Made by a program: the position numbers and the translations under genes
Notes under the pieces: generated by a model
Told to the model about the DNA's origin: nothing
What the model saw: the letters and a program-made list of their open reading frames with translations, nothing else
Database searches by the model: none
DNA from: Acheta domesticus
Taxonomy: Eukaryota > Arthropoda > Insecta > Orthoptera > Gryllidae
Reading direction: 5' to 3'
Length of the DNA: 64,000 nucleotides
NCBI GenBank assembly: GCA_031308135.1
Contig: JAHLJT010000631.1
Location: 37,905,890 to 37,969,889, forward strand
In this document: piece after piece, positions 41,991 through 52,994 of the stretch
How positions within the stretch are numbered: the stretch's first letter is position 1
How the letters are laid out: each line of letters starts with the position of its first letter

Positions 41991-43029
41991 AAACTCTGAA
42001 ATTTCCAACATTGCAAAAGTGCAACTTTTATGATGCCTCGGAAACAGTGGCACATTCACACTCATGATGGAATGCATAATGAAGATGATCGCGGATCCTT
42101 TGAACTGCAGTTCGATTCTCAGGCTTGGGAAGTATTGTTTGCTGTTTGGAAACACTTTTGCGGGTTTCCACTGGTATTATAACAATGCTTAATCGATAAA
42201 TAACGTGAGAAAGAATATGCTATTTTAGTGTCACTAGTTTTCAATGCGTCGCCTAAAAGATAAGCACTTGTAGTCTCTACCGGTCTTTGGCACAGATTTA
42301 AACAGGCTTCTGTTATTTCGATTTGCGTTAACTACATGCCTAATCTGCATTATTATTTATTTATTTATTACTTTTTAGAGAATACTTTTAAAAACAAAGA
42401 CGTAAAACAAAATTATAATTTCGAAGATCACCCACGTATTTTATTTGTTGGAGCTTCCTTGCGACGTCATTCGCCACGTGCATCTGCTTACTCTAGGGAG
42501 TTTGGATGGGTTCACGATGCATCTAAACTGCTCAGAATTAGTGGAAGATTTCTCAGCGAAAGACGAAGACGGCAAATTTAGAGACAATTTTCTATGATTA
42601 ACTTCTTTACATGTGCAGCACTTACAATTTTCCCAAAGGAAGAGGTTTAGCATCAATCATGGTATCCGAAACCCTTCTCATATGCCAGACGACTGACAAT
42701 CGAACAGGAACTAAAAACTCCCGGGAGGACTGAAGAGCAGCGAATGAAAGCAAAGCGAAATTTAAAGGTGGATTTTCGGGCACGGAGGAGAGAGGTTTCG
42801 TAAAACCCGGTCAAAGATCTGCGAATGACGGGAATGGCTTTTTCGGGGAGAGTAACATCTTGTGAGAAGTAAAATTCTTTCGGCCAGCCGAAACACCCTA
42901 CATCTCGGATCTCCATGTTAGTAAAACGGGACTTCATAATTCGGTCGACATTTATCCATCGGAAAGCTACGGGCGTAAGTCTTTAATTTCGCTCTTTTAA
43001 ATGTGTGCGGATAGTCATCAACTTCAGAA
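41991..43029. other. Intergenic sequence, nothing recognised
   Basis: Two moderately long frames (42336-42581 plus; 42937-42653 minus) are without recognisable domains and are not annotated as genes. Confidence 0.3.
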
Positions 43030-43230
43030 TAAACAAAGTTCGCGCTCTAATTGGAGGTGTCCGTTCGAATTGCGACGCCCAGCCAGCGCCGTTGAGCTCA
43101 GTTGCCTGCGGGCGCGCTGCATCACTGATCGCTTGGCCAGAGGACACGAGCCTCCCGCCTGGGCTGAGAAGAAAAGGTTCGGGGTGTACGGCCCGTGTCA
43201 GCTGGGGGCTCCCCACGCCATTGCACACAA
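43030..43230. other. GC-rich island, unassigned
   Basis: CpG-rich (GCGACGCCCAGCCAGCGCCG, GCGGGCGCGCTGCATCAC) and open in several frames on both strands. Its composition resembles the FAR exons and the 59-kb island, so it could be an exon or a promoter, but no domain or convincing splice-site pair was found. Confidence 0.25.
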
Positions 43231-44439
43231 ACCGAAGAACGACGAAACAACTTCAATAGAGTGTAAAAGGGTGTTAAACGAACAATTCAAAATTAAAAGA
43301 TATTTTCACACTTGTTGCGTTGTGAAAGATAATGAGTAAATTGTTTAATCAAGCTTCAAGAAGAAGTAGAAGATAAGTACCGTAAAATGCTTACCCTTTG
43401 TAAAATCTGTATAATTTATAAATTTGTGTGAGAATATAATTAAAGAGCAAATATTTCGTGTTTGTCATTGCCGTAGCGCATTTCTTAATTTATGTAAGTG
43501 TTGTCATTTGGAATAGTAGCTACTTCGATCAAACCCAGAGTACTCCGGTGCTTCTAGAGCACAGTCAGCCGTCGTATGTAGGATAAGAAAATGGAAGTCA
43601 GCTACAGTCTGTCCCCACCTGCATTACCACGCAGGTGCTGGCGCCCACATCAATTATTTCGGTATATCTTCATAACCTGGTCCCGGACGTGCATTGTATC
43701 GCTCGAGAGGCTAAAAAACAGCCGGCACTTCACACTTGTGTTTTTATACATGCAACTTACTGTATTTATTAAGAGTAGAGTTAAACACCGCACCCTTTAG
43801 TACTGACTTATGTGATACATATGAATAGTTACAACATATTCACCCATCCTTAATTAAATAAGCACTTCCCACGTTATTATTTATTAATGCAGTCAGAAAC
43901 AGCAAAGCAGCGGGTGAATACGTCAATCTAACGCAACGTCCCTCATTCACGAGTACAGTTCAACGCTACTTACTTCACATTCAACTTTATCATCATTCGT
44001 TGCACTTTTTAAAGTAAAAACTATTTTTTCTCAATTATATAGCGTATATATATTCTGACGAAAATCCCCGCCTATCAATTTCTAGGTGTCTGTTGGGAAT
44101 TCGCCGATATCATGCGAGCTTTGCCTTCTAAAGTCTAAGCCTACTAAATTGTTTCTAATGGTAACAAATGGTATTTAGTACTCAAAGGTGAAAATATTAT
44201 ATATTGATTATTTTTTGGTTCGGAATTGCTTTTCTTGAGGTACGTAAGAATGCAGAAAATAATTCAATACATTTTAGTATACAAATAATTGTTCAATTTT
44301 CGGACCCTAACAAGCTGGCACCCTGACTCTCCAAAACATCCTTTATTCATTACAAATAAAGGAAAGTTAAATAATATTGAAAAAAATTAGGCTTGTATTC
44401 GCCCGATTTGGTATTTTGCACTACTTTACTTGGCTTTCC
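43231..44439. other. Intergenic sequence, nothing recognised
   Basis: AT-rich with no supported feature. Confidence 0.4.
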
Positions 44440-44650
44440 GAAGAGTAAAAATCTTTTGTAATATTTTTGTGACTATCAAGGGAAGCGAAAAGCTAACTCT
44501 CAAGGAACATTGAATAATTTCTTCAAAAGTTGATTTTAAAGAAGCATGAATCGTTCCACGAACATCTCTCTATTTAATGGTGAATAAGCCTTTATTGAAA
44601 ATTTGTGTCCAACATCAGTTGCATTGTTATTTTTGATATTCTGTAAGTAC
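44440..44650 (+). repeat. Partial arm of the long inverted-repeat element
   Basis: TTTTTGTGACTATCAAGGGA, AGCGAAAAGCTAACT, CATTGAATAATT and TTATTGAAAATTTGTGTCC match, in the same order, the arm found at 53570-53660 and (inverted) 53720-53880. It shows the element is dispersed. Confidence 0.55.
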
Positions 44651-45114
44651 ATTAAAAGTTGCATTAATTCATTTTTTAAATAAACACGTTTCATTAACAA
44701 CTTTCCTTCTCCATGGAAAGAATAGACAAATGAATAGGGAAAGGATGATGTTTAACATGCGAGAATTCTCGCACGCATGTAATAATTATTATTAATATTA
44801 AACACTAAATAACTGAGCACAATTTAACATCCAATAAAAAAGTGCTTTAAATTTAACATTATAACATACGGGAAGTAAAATTAACAGTTAGTGCAAGTGC
44901 TAAACTATTGTTTGTGGGTGCATGATATTTTGGGAGAATGCAAGAATTCTGACAAAAGCTAATCAGCATTGTTCGCAAAAATTTATAACTTTTAGTCGCT
45001 GTAGAGAAAATTTCAAAAACACGCAAATCAGTGTGACGCTATTTTTAGCATCATGATGAGTTTAGAAATAATTCGAACAATGTGTTGGATATTTGACATT
45101 CGAATGCATTTCAA
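44651..45114. other. Intergenic sequence, nothing recognised
   Basis: AT-rich, no supported feature. Confidence 0.4.
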
Positions 45115-45920
45115 ATGATGACGTTGGAACAAAACATGCTATTTTCACTTCGCCAAGAGAGCCAGGACGTAATGGCCATCTTGCAGAAGTAGACTAAAAT
45201 CTCGTTAATAAAGAAGAAAAGGCGAGACGAAGAGCATTACAAGAAGAGAAAAGGAAAGAGAAACAACAGCGTGAAGCGTCTAAATCTTCTGCTGTACCTC
45301 CTTAATCATCTGAAGATTCAGATAATGAACTTCAGTTCAGATGAAATCTACGGTGGTGAATTTCAAGTGTACATCAATACAGAAGCAAGGTGTGGCACCG
45401 AACATTTCATTTCTCCTAAACTAATAGTTTAAATAGTTGTTAGCAGAGTCACTTAGCCACAATACTCGGACTCTCTATTAATAATCTTCTAATCTTTGAA
45501 TCAGAGACAAGAAATGAGAACAGATCGTTAAGAAACAATTAATTCTGCTTTTAAGAGTAATTTATCTGAAATAATTACTGTTCATTGGGATGGTAAACTG
45601 TTGCCTGCATTAAATATTAGTGACCGTAAAGAAGATAGACTTTCAATGGTTTTTACATTTGGGACAGTCAGCGTCTCATCGAATTTCCAAAATTTCGGAA
45701 TTAGTTTGGTAAAGAGCACTCTAACGCTGTTTGTAATGTGGTAACGCACCGGGGTATCGAAAACTATGAACAAATAGTTTTCTGTGAACCTGCAACTGCA
45801 TCAAACACTTGACGTTTAAAAGGTGCATGAGTCTTTCTTGAATAAAATTTGGACAGGGAATTATTATTCTGCACGCACAGAAGTTCATATATTATATGAA
45901 CTTATTTTACAATGTTTGAA
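45115..45920 (+). pseudogene. Transposase-like remnant (HWDGK / TASNT type), frameshifted
   Basis: Plus-strand pieces: EEKARRRALQEEKRKEKQQR (45205-45275), a charged linker, then SNLSEIITVHWDGKLLPALN (about 45555-45620) and RKEDRLSMVFTFG. Later come CEPATASNT, a stop, then GA.VFLE.NLDREL with stops (45785-45865). This order (VHWDGKLLP...DRL, then CFDTTASNTG..GACVLLEQKLGRELL) is one I recall from a multi-copy arthropod and cnidarian family of transposon-associated proteins. I cannot name the superfamily with certainty. Stops and shifts show a dead copy, and no ends were found. Confidence 0.4.
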
Positions 45921-45948
45921 TGTAAAATACTTTATGTAACTCTTAAAC

Positions 45949-46340
45949 TAGTGGTGCTACAGAATTGCACAGACTTTCCCGCATTAGTTTTCTATTTCCT
46001 TTGGTCTCGGCTAGCCATTCGGACTTGACACATATTCTTGCCAGCTGCCATCTATCTCCGCCCAAACTACATTTTTTTTACATTTTCTTAATTTTTCGGT
46101 TTCCTAATAGTAGAACGGAAATATTATTTCAAGAATATTAAAGAACAATAAACCTCGTTTTAATTGCCAATTTTCTTTGAAAAAATTGGAGCCGTTTTAA
46201 AAAATTGGCGTTAATGCTCTAATGTAAATTCGAAATTTGAAGCTCTTTTTCACAGAAACCTTTGGACTTTTCGAAAAACGTCGTTAGAATTGATTTTAAC
46301 CACTTCAAATTACAAAAATTTTAATTGACGTTAAATAATT
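45949..46340 (-). repeat. R1 repeat, copy H (right end, inverted)
   Basis: Starts on the plus strand with ACTAGTGGTGCTACAGAATT, then CATTCGGACTTGACACATAT and GCCAGCTGCCATCTATC. It continues into body sequence in the minus sense (TTTTTCGGTTTCCTAATAGT). It fades at about 46340. Confidence 0.65.
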
Positions 46341-46815
46341 AATTAATAAAAGGAGCTATAAACATTAGCATACTATTTACTAATATTCGTGAAAAATGTT
46401 AATTTTCTCAAAGAAAACTTATGCCAGCTTCAACTAATGTATTGCTTACAAAACTTCTAGACTCATTTATTAGCAATTAAACTAGGTTTATTGAAAATAT
46501 TTTGATAAAATATCCATTGCCGCATTGTTGCGTAAATTTCAATAAAGCTTTGCGGATTGCTTGAAAGAAAACATTATATATTAATAATTATAATTATATT
46601 TTATAAAATACTATTTTTCTTCGATATATTAATCTCGTCAAATCCTATTTGCTTTATAATCGACATAAATATAAAGAATACCATTCGTTATATTTGAGCT
46701 ACGATATCCTGTTATTTTATATTTTATAAAATTGTATGTATTTAAAATAATTCATTCTCGTTATTTATTCTCTAATTTCAGGATCCCAAAATAGGTTATC
46801 AAACAATTTTTTAGC
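46341..46815. other. AT-rich sequence, nothing recognised
   Basis: No supported feature. Confidence 0.4.
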
Positions 46816-46955
46816 ACTCTTTTAAAATTCTCTTAGGTTGAAAATTCTCTTAGTTTAATGTTCTCTTAGGTTTAACATTCTCTTTGGTTAATGTTCTCTT
46901 TGATTAAAGTTCTTTTAGGTTAAAGTTCTCTTATGTTTAAAATTCTCTTAGGCGA
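46816..46955. repeat. Degenerate minisatellite, about 16-bp unit, 8 copies
   Basis: Units of the form TTCTCTTAGGTTTAAA / TTCTCTTAGTTTAATG follow one another with substitutions and 1-2 bp length changes. It is noncoding. Confidence 0.8.
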
Positions 46956-47180
46956 GCGGACGACTAATTTTGACGCCCAATTACTCCACAAATACGCATA
47001 TTTTGGAAAAATTCAACATGAACGTATTTGAGGATCTGTTTTTCATGAGCATATTTCATTAAGAAAAACAATTGTATCATCACAGTTGTAGTTGAAGAAA
47101 GAGGCCGGAAATTTTTTATCTTCAAAATCAGGCATTTCAACGAACAAGACATCTGCACAATTCCCTTAAGCTTCCTTTAT
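46956..47180 (-). repeat. R1-related fragment (variant body)
   Basis: AAATTCAACATGAACGTATT, GAGGATCTGTTTTTCATGAG and TTAAGAAAAACAATTGTATC match the repeat unit of copy C in the same orientation. Confidence 0.5.
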
Positions 47181-47204
47181 GCTTTCTAAGATCTCACTCA
47201 ACTC

Positions 47205-47330
47205 AACTCGATCTAGCTATTAAGCTAGTGCCGAAAATATTGCCACCGTGGAGACTCGAACTTAGAATTGAGTCAAATTCACTAAAGTGAATCAGTTGAT
47301 GCCGTGAGCGACCTCTGAAGAACTATTAAA
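47205..47330 (-). repeat. tRNA-derived SINE fragment (family S1)
   Basis: Minus strand: GAGGTCGCTCACGGCATCAA (A-box side) and CTAAGTTCGAGTCTCCACGG (B-box side) with spacing as in the copy at 26760-26705. Only the tRNA-like head and a little of the body remain. Confidence 0.6.
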
Positions 47331-47379
47331 AAAATAATTTTATCACAGGTCCGTTTAAACTTTTTCTTCAACTTTTCCA

Positions 47380-47745
47380 TTGATAGAACTAGGATCGATT
47401 AATAATTGGGGCAGGTGTTATATTCGTTTATTTCTCTTAATTTTCAAAAATCGCAAATTTAGAAATAAAGCGAGAAATTTTGTCGTATTGGAGCGCCTAG
47501 TTATTCCTATTCTTATCATTCCTATCCTCATTCTCTTCAGATCCCGTTTTTTTCTCTCCACAGTATCCCGGCTAATATTAATGTTGCGTGACAATTGCAA
47601 GAGGCGCTGCAACATGAAATGTAAATGCAAAGCAGGTTGCGTAAAAAAACAATTGGCTTCCATTAGAGCAAAAGGGTATACTATGTCAGAAAAATTGAAT
47701 ATTGAGTTAAGTGTAGTAACGTTTATTTTATTTCAAATTTATTAA
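47380..47745 (+). other. Open frame with Cys/Lys-rich segment, unassigned
   Basis: A 121-codon frame. Its central part has hydrophobic repeats (PILIIPILILF). Then NCKRRCNMKCKCKAGCVKKQ looks like a small metal-binding knot, and the end is hydrophobic. No family recognised; probably a decayed transposon piece rather than a gene. Confidence 0.2.
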
Positions 47746-48384
47746 CTTAAATTCTTTCTAACTAAATACCAATTACATATGTATATTTCTGTGTCTGTAT
47801 AATTATAATTATTCAAGAACATCCACACTAAAATAAATTATTTTTGCTCTCCTGTAAAACCATGAAAACAAAACGTATACTCTTTTGCCTAAACATGTTA
47901 TTGACAGAAGGCAGCCTTTCGCTAATCTACACCTTTTAACCGTTAAGTGACGTCTCTACCGCATTTCATTGTGGCTTATAACAAAGTGCTTTAAAACTTG
48001 CAAATAATGAGGATAAAGTCGAACGGAAAGGTGAAGTGTAATTCATGATGATTGCAGAAAAGTGCATCCGTTTCACATATTCAAGCAGTGATAGGCCGCT
48101 TTGCTCACTACTTGTTTCATTGAATAGTAACGTGGGAAACATTTGAGAATTCATTAAGAGTGAGTTGCAGTCATTGATCTCCACGTGTGTACATAAGCTT
48201 CACTGATCTGAAAGTACCTATAAACTATATAACAACTATATAATTGATACTATATATTCGTATATTGTGACGAACGCGAGTGCTCACGTTCGTCCCACAC
48301 TCCCACACAACACACACGAGACGAGCAGCGAACGAGCGCGGCGCCATTCAAAAAGAAAAAATGCGGCTGTAGCCACTGCCTTCA
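47746..48384. other. Intergenic sequence; small hairpin
   Basis: No gene. At 48268-48293, GACGAACG and CGTTCGTC form a perfect 8-bp hairpin in a TGTGACGAACGC context that resembles LTR starts, but nothing else supports an LTR. Confidence 0.3.
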
Positions 48385-48699
48385 AGACTGTTGCGCGCCA
48401 AAGGCCTCAAAGAAACGTTTTTCACATTATAATCCATAAGATGAGACCATTTTAGGACATTCAATTAAATTTTCGGTTCTGCGCTTCAATATTCCCAAGG
48501 CCACCTAAATATTCCTGCCCTTGTTGCTGATAGCCATTTTTGTGACAACACGCTTAGAAGGGTTAGATTCTTCAATCCTATATTGAAGCTTTCTGTGTTT
48601 GAATGTATGGCTACGTTTCTTAAAATTGCTCTCCTAAACTTTGTTATTTAAAGTGAATTATTTTACTTCTGCTGTAAAAATATTGTACTGAATCGGACT

Positions 48700-50060
48700 G
48701 CCAGTAATCAAATAGACAGACTAAATAACATCAGTGCCTCGGTCATCTTTGGTTTGGAAAATATGTCTTTTCAAACAGCCAGCTCACCAAATGGTTCTAG
48801 TTTTGCCTCCATCGGCACAATTCAGGGTAATGCTTGCTATCAAAACAATTCTGAAATGTAAGATTCAACCAATGAAAACTGAAGAAATTGTTCAACATCA
48901 AGGTAATAGTTATTAAGTCTCCAAATAACATTTCGGCATTTCCTGGATTAAATTATAATAACATCTATGGACTACAGTCAGCTACAATAACAAAGGAATC
49001 TTCATCCCCACTACCTCGAGAACAAACTAGTAACTTTCCTGGTACTTCGACTCCTCTATCTCAAAACAGTGAATATACAGAATTACAAGGAGTTAACTCC
49101 AACACTCGCACCATCCCTCCGGCAACTACTTCGTCAAATTGTCAAAGTGACATTCCTATGCAATCAGCAACGACTCAATCCAAAAGTGACTCCAGAAAAA
49201 GAGAAGGCTCTTCATTACTTCAACAATCAGGTAAAAGATCTTCACTTTTCAATTGCAACATGACCACAAATGGAATTCCACTACAAAATAACTAGCAGAT
49301 CTACAAGATACCCATGAAGAACTTCCCACAATTTCCATTCCTCCAAAAATAGTTTCAAATGTATATAATTTTAATAATCTTCTTCAAGATATAAAAAATA
49401 TTATTCAAAATGATTTCATAACAAAAAATATAAAGAATAATGTTAAAATTTACTTTCAATCAATTGAAGATTTTAAAAAATGTAGAAATTTTTGTGATAC
49501 AAATAATATACAATATTACTCGTACCGTGACCCTACTATTAAAACTCTCACAGTTTTATTTAAAAATATACCTACTACCTATTACGAAAGTATATTTAAT
49601 GAATTAATCAAACTTAATTATCCAGTTCAAAAAGTATACAGATTATTTAATAAAAACCGTGAACCTATAGACATTTGTTCAATAGAACATACTAAAAGTG
49701 CTGAAGCCTCTAAAATTTTCAAATTGGAAAAATTGTTTCATAGTGTAATAAAAGTTCAAGCAAAAACATCAAATAATCAACCTATTCAATATAAGAGATG
49801 CCAAAAATTCAATCATACACAAGCCAATTGTAGGTTAATCCCACGTTATTGTAGATGTACTGAAAACCACCATTATTCGAACTGCCCTCTTCCAAAAACA
49901 ACCCCTCCGGTTTGTGTTGTCTCGGAATGCACACTGCTAATTACAAAGGTTGCCCTGCATTTAAAGAATTACTTAAACCAAATAATTCTAATAATTCAAA
50001 TTCACACTTTTTAATAAATACAAATTTGCGTTCTCCTTCTACAAAATTAAATGCATAGAA
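48700..50060 (+). pseudogene. Jockey LINE gag-like ORF1, frameshifted
   Basis: An N-terminal Ser/Thr/Gln-rich part (48888-49295) is followed, from about 49310, by VSNVYNFNNLLQDIKNIIQN, IPTTYYESIFNELIKLNYPV and NREPIDICSIEH, the Jockey gag RRM-like region. IQYKRCQKFNHTQANCRL with CTENHHYSNCPLP is the zinc-knuckle region, in which the first Cys of at least one knuckle is Tyr. After a frameshift near 49935, GMHTANYKGCPAF and KELLKPNNSNN finish it. The family role is binding and packaging the element RNA. Confidence 0.75.
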
Positions 50061-50309
50061 CTTTCCACACTTTCCCCAATCTCAAACCTTTCAACATAAC
50101 AATTCTATTCAAAATCCCCCTTTCAAAACAAATCATACTATATCTCCAACATATAATCACACATCACCTAAATTCTCATACTCTGATATTAAAACAAAAC
50201 CCTTCTACTTCAAATTACACATCTTTAATTACCAACATAGTTCAACAAATTATTTCTACACTTATTCCAATATAGACTTTATTAAAAAACCTTCTTTCTC
50301 CACTTTTTA

Positions 50310-52328
50310 ATGGTCATTAATAACAATATAGATATAAATATAACACTACTAAACTGGAACGCTAATGGACTAAAGCGACAACAAAATATTTTTAATCACT
50401 TTTTATCTTATCACAATATTGACATAGCCTGTATATCTGAAACTCATCTGACCCCTAATGAGATACTATATTTAAAAGGTTATAAATTTATAGAAATGAT
50501 AGAATCTTTGATCATTTTTCTGATGGAGTAGAAATAATAATCAAGAATTCTATATTTCATCAACAAACATTTTTTACTATATCTGACATTTTAGAATGTA
50601 TAGCATTAGAAATTAAAATAAATAACATGATTTAATCTGAATGATGCTCAAATTTACAACCTCATTTTTCAATCTTCTAATCCAATTATACTCATGGGAG
50701 ATTTCAACAGTAAACATCTTTCTTGGGGTTGCAACTCATCAAATCCGCAGGGTATACGTCTACAACAATATATAATTCAAAATAATTTAGACATACATGT
50801 ACCCTTCAAACCAACATACTATTCTAATCATAGCAATATAATACCAGATATTTTAGATATAATAATTTTAAAAAATGTTAATTTACAATTCTTTCAATCC
50901 CCACATCCTGAATTAGATTCCGATCATCTCCCTATTAAAGTATGTTTTATTTCTTCACTATTAAAAATTAACTATTCCCTCCATAACATTCCATTGGAAT
51001 ACATATCGTTCATATATAAATTCAAATTTTAACTTCCCAAAGAACTTAGATAATACACAAAAAATTGACATAGAAATAGAAAGATTCACTAAAACACTTC
51101 TAGATGCATATAAATATTCCAGTACACACAATAAACCGTACATTCATACTCGATCTCTCCCTAAAAATATCTTAAATCCAAACATAACCTAAGACGATTC
51201 TGGCAACAAACACGTCGCCCTGACATTAAAAGAAAAATCAACAAGTTATCACGCATTATCAAATTACGCATAGACCAATATGAATTAGACAAATTTCAAA
51301 ATTATATCGCACAAATATATCCCAAGAGCAGACCACAATGGTCAACAATAAAAAAATTAACAAAATCCTTTTCCCCTATTCCAATATTAAACAACGATTC
51401 TACATCTGCCTACACCGATTTTCAAAAAGCAAATTTAATCGCAGATCAACTAGAAAAGCCTTTTACACCAAACCCTATAATAAATCAAACTTTTAACAGC
51501 GAAATTGAGTCTTACATCTCTTCTCCAAATTATTCAGTTCCTTCAAAAATTAAGTTTATTTCTCCTGTAGAAGTTCAAAAAATAACACAAAAGTTAAATA
51601 TTCACAAAACTTCAGGATATGATTCTATTTCAAACAAAATGATAAAAGAACTTAATTTACAAATTTTATCGAAATTAACAAATATATTCAATTCAATGCT
51701 TCGTATTTCTTATTTCCCACAATTATGGAAATTAGCTTACGTTATCCCCGTATGTAAACCAGGCAAGGATCCCCACTTTCCCTTAAACTATAGACCTATT
51801 AGTCTCTTATCTTCATTGTCTAAAATTTTTGAAAAACTACTACATACTAGATTATTATCCTATATTTCCTCGACACAAGCAATTTCCAATTACCAATTTG
51901 GTTTTCGAATTAATTATTCGACATCTCACCAATTACTAAGCGTTTCTGAATTAATAGCTCAGAACTTTCATAAAAAGCAACATACAATTGGGATTTTCCT
52001 CGATATTGCCCAAGCGTTTGATAAAGTTTGGCATTCGGGATTACTTTTTAAATTACATTCAATAGGAATTCCTGTATATTTATTCGAAATAATAAAAACT
52101 ATCTACATAATCGTAAATTGTGTGTGAAAATTAATACTTCTTATTCTACTTCTCGTCATATCTTCTTAGGAATTCCTCAAGGTTCGACACTTTCACCTTT
52201 ACTTTTTAACATATACATGTCAGATATTCCACACCTTCCTTTTACCAGCATAGCACTGTATGACGATGATACTGCCCTTTTTTCATTTCACAAAAATATA
52301 CAAACTGCTCGAAACTCTCTACAAAATT

Positions 52329-52382
<54 letters not shown>

Positions 52383-52994
52383 TGGACCCAACAATGGAGA
52401 ATAATAATAAACCCATCTAAAACACAAACAAAAATTTTCACACTTTGCAGACCTACTAATCCCCCATGTCTCAAAATAAATAATATAAATATACCTTGGA
52501 TAGAAAATCACATTCCAATTAAATATTTAGGACTACATTTTGACCGTCGTTTAACCTGGAAATCTCACAAACAAAATATTGCGAATAAAACGTACCAAAA
52601 AATATCAAAATTATACCCGTTAACTAATAAATTTTCAAAATTACAAATTGAGTGTGGTACTTCAATATTTAAAACAATAATAAGACCTTCACTTACATAT
52701 GCATGCCCAATTTGGTGTAATGCATCTGCGTCAAACATTAAGAAAATACAAACCATTCACAACAAATTTTTAAAGAGAATTCTAAAAGCTGAATGGTTCA
52801 TCTCCAACAAGCAGATACATAAAGAATTACAAATAGAATCAATTAAGAAATGTATAATTACACAATCTTCAAACTTCTTCAACTCTTTACCAAAATTTCC
52901 TGCTCATCAACTTTTCGATTTAGGGCAAAATTATAACTTATTATTAAAACGTATTCGTTCCCGCATCCCCAAAGATATATTTCACCCTCCGTAA
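50310..52994 (+). pseudogene. Jockey LINE pol (endonuclease and RT), frameshifted
   Basis: Endonuclease: ITLLNWNANGLKRQ, DIACISETHLTPNE (catalytic Glu), MGDFNSKHLSWGC and ELDSDHLPIKVCF (SDH). A shift follows, then IHKTSGYDSISNKMIKELNL, LWKLAYVIPVCKPGKD, LNYRPISLLSSLSKIFEKLL, YQFGFRINYSTSHQLL and GIFLDIAQAFDKVWHSGLLF (catalytic Asp). The frame changes near 52120 to LGIPQGSTLSPLLFNIYMSD and IALYDDDTALF, where the usual YADD reads YDDD. After the (TA)n tract the frame changes again to WTQQWRIIINPSKTQ and IKYLGLHFDRRLTWKSH and runs on to the end. The order and spacing are full length for Jockey. Confidence 0.85.
52332..52379. repeat. (TA)n microsatellite inside the RT sequence
   Basis: About 24 TA units lie between the YDDD block and the WTQQWRI block of the Jockey RT. 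The reading frames on its two sides differ, so its length change is one cause of the frame break. Confidence 0.95.

Noticed and set aside
47380..47745. Small cysteine-rich secreted protein gene
   Set aside because: No convincing signal peptide or splice structure, and the Cys spacing fits no toxin or defensin fold I know; left as an unassigned frame.
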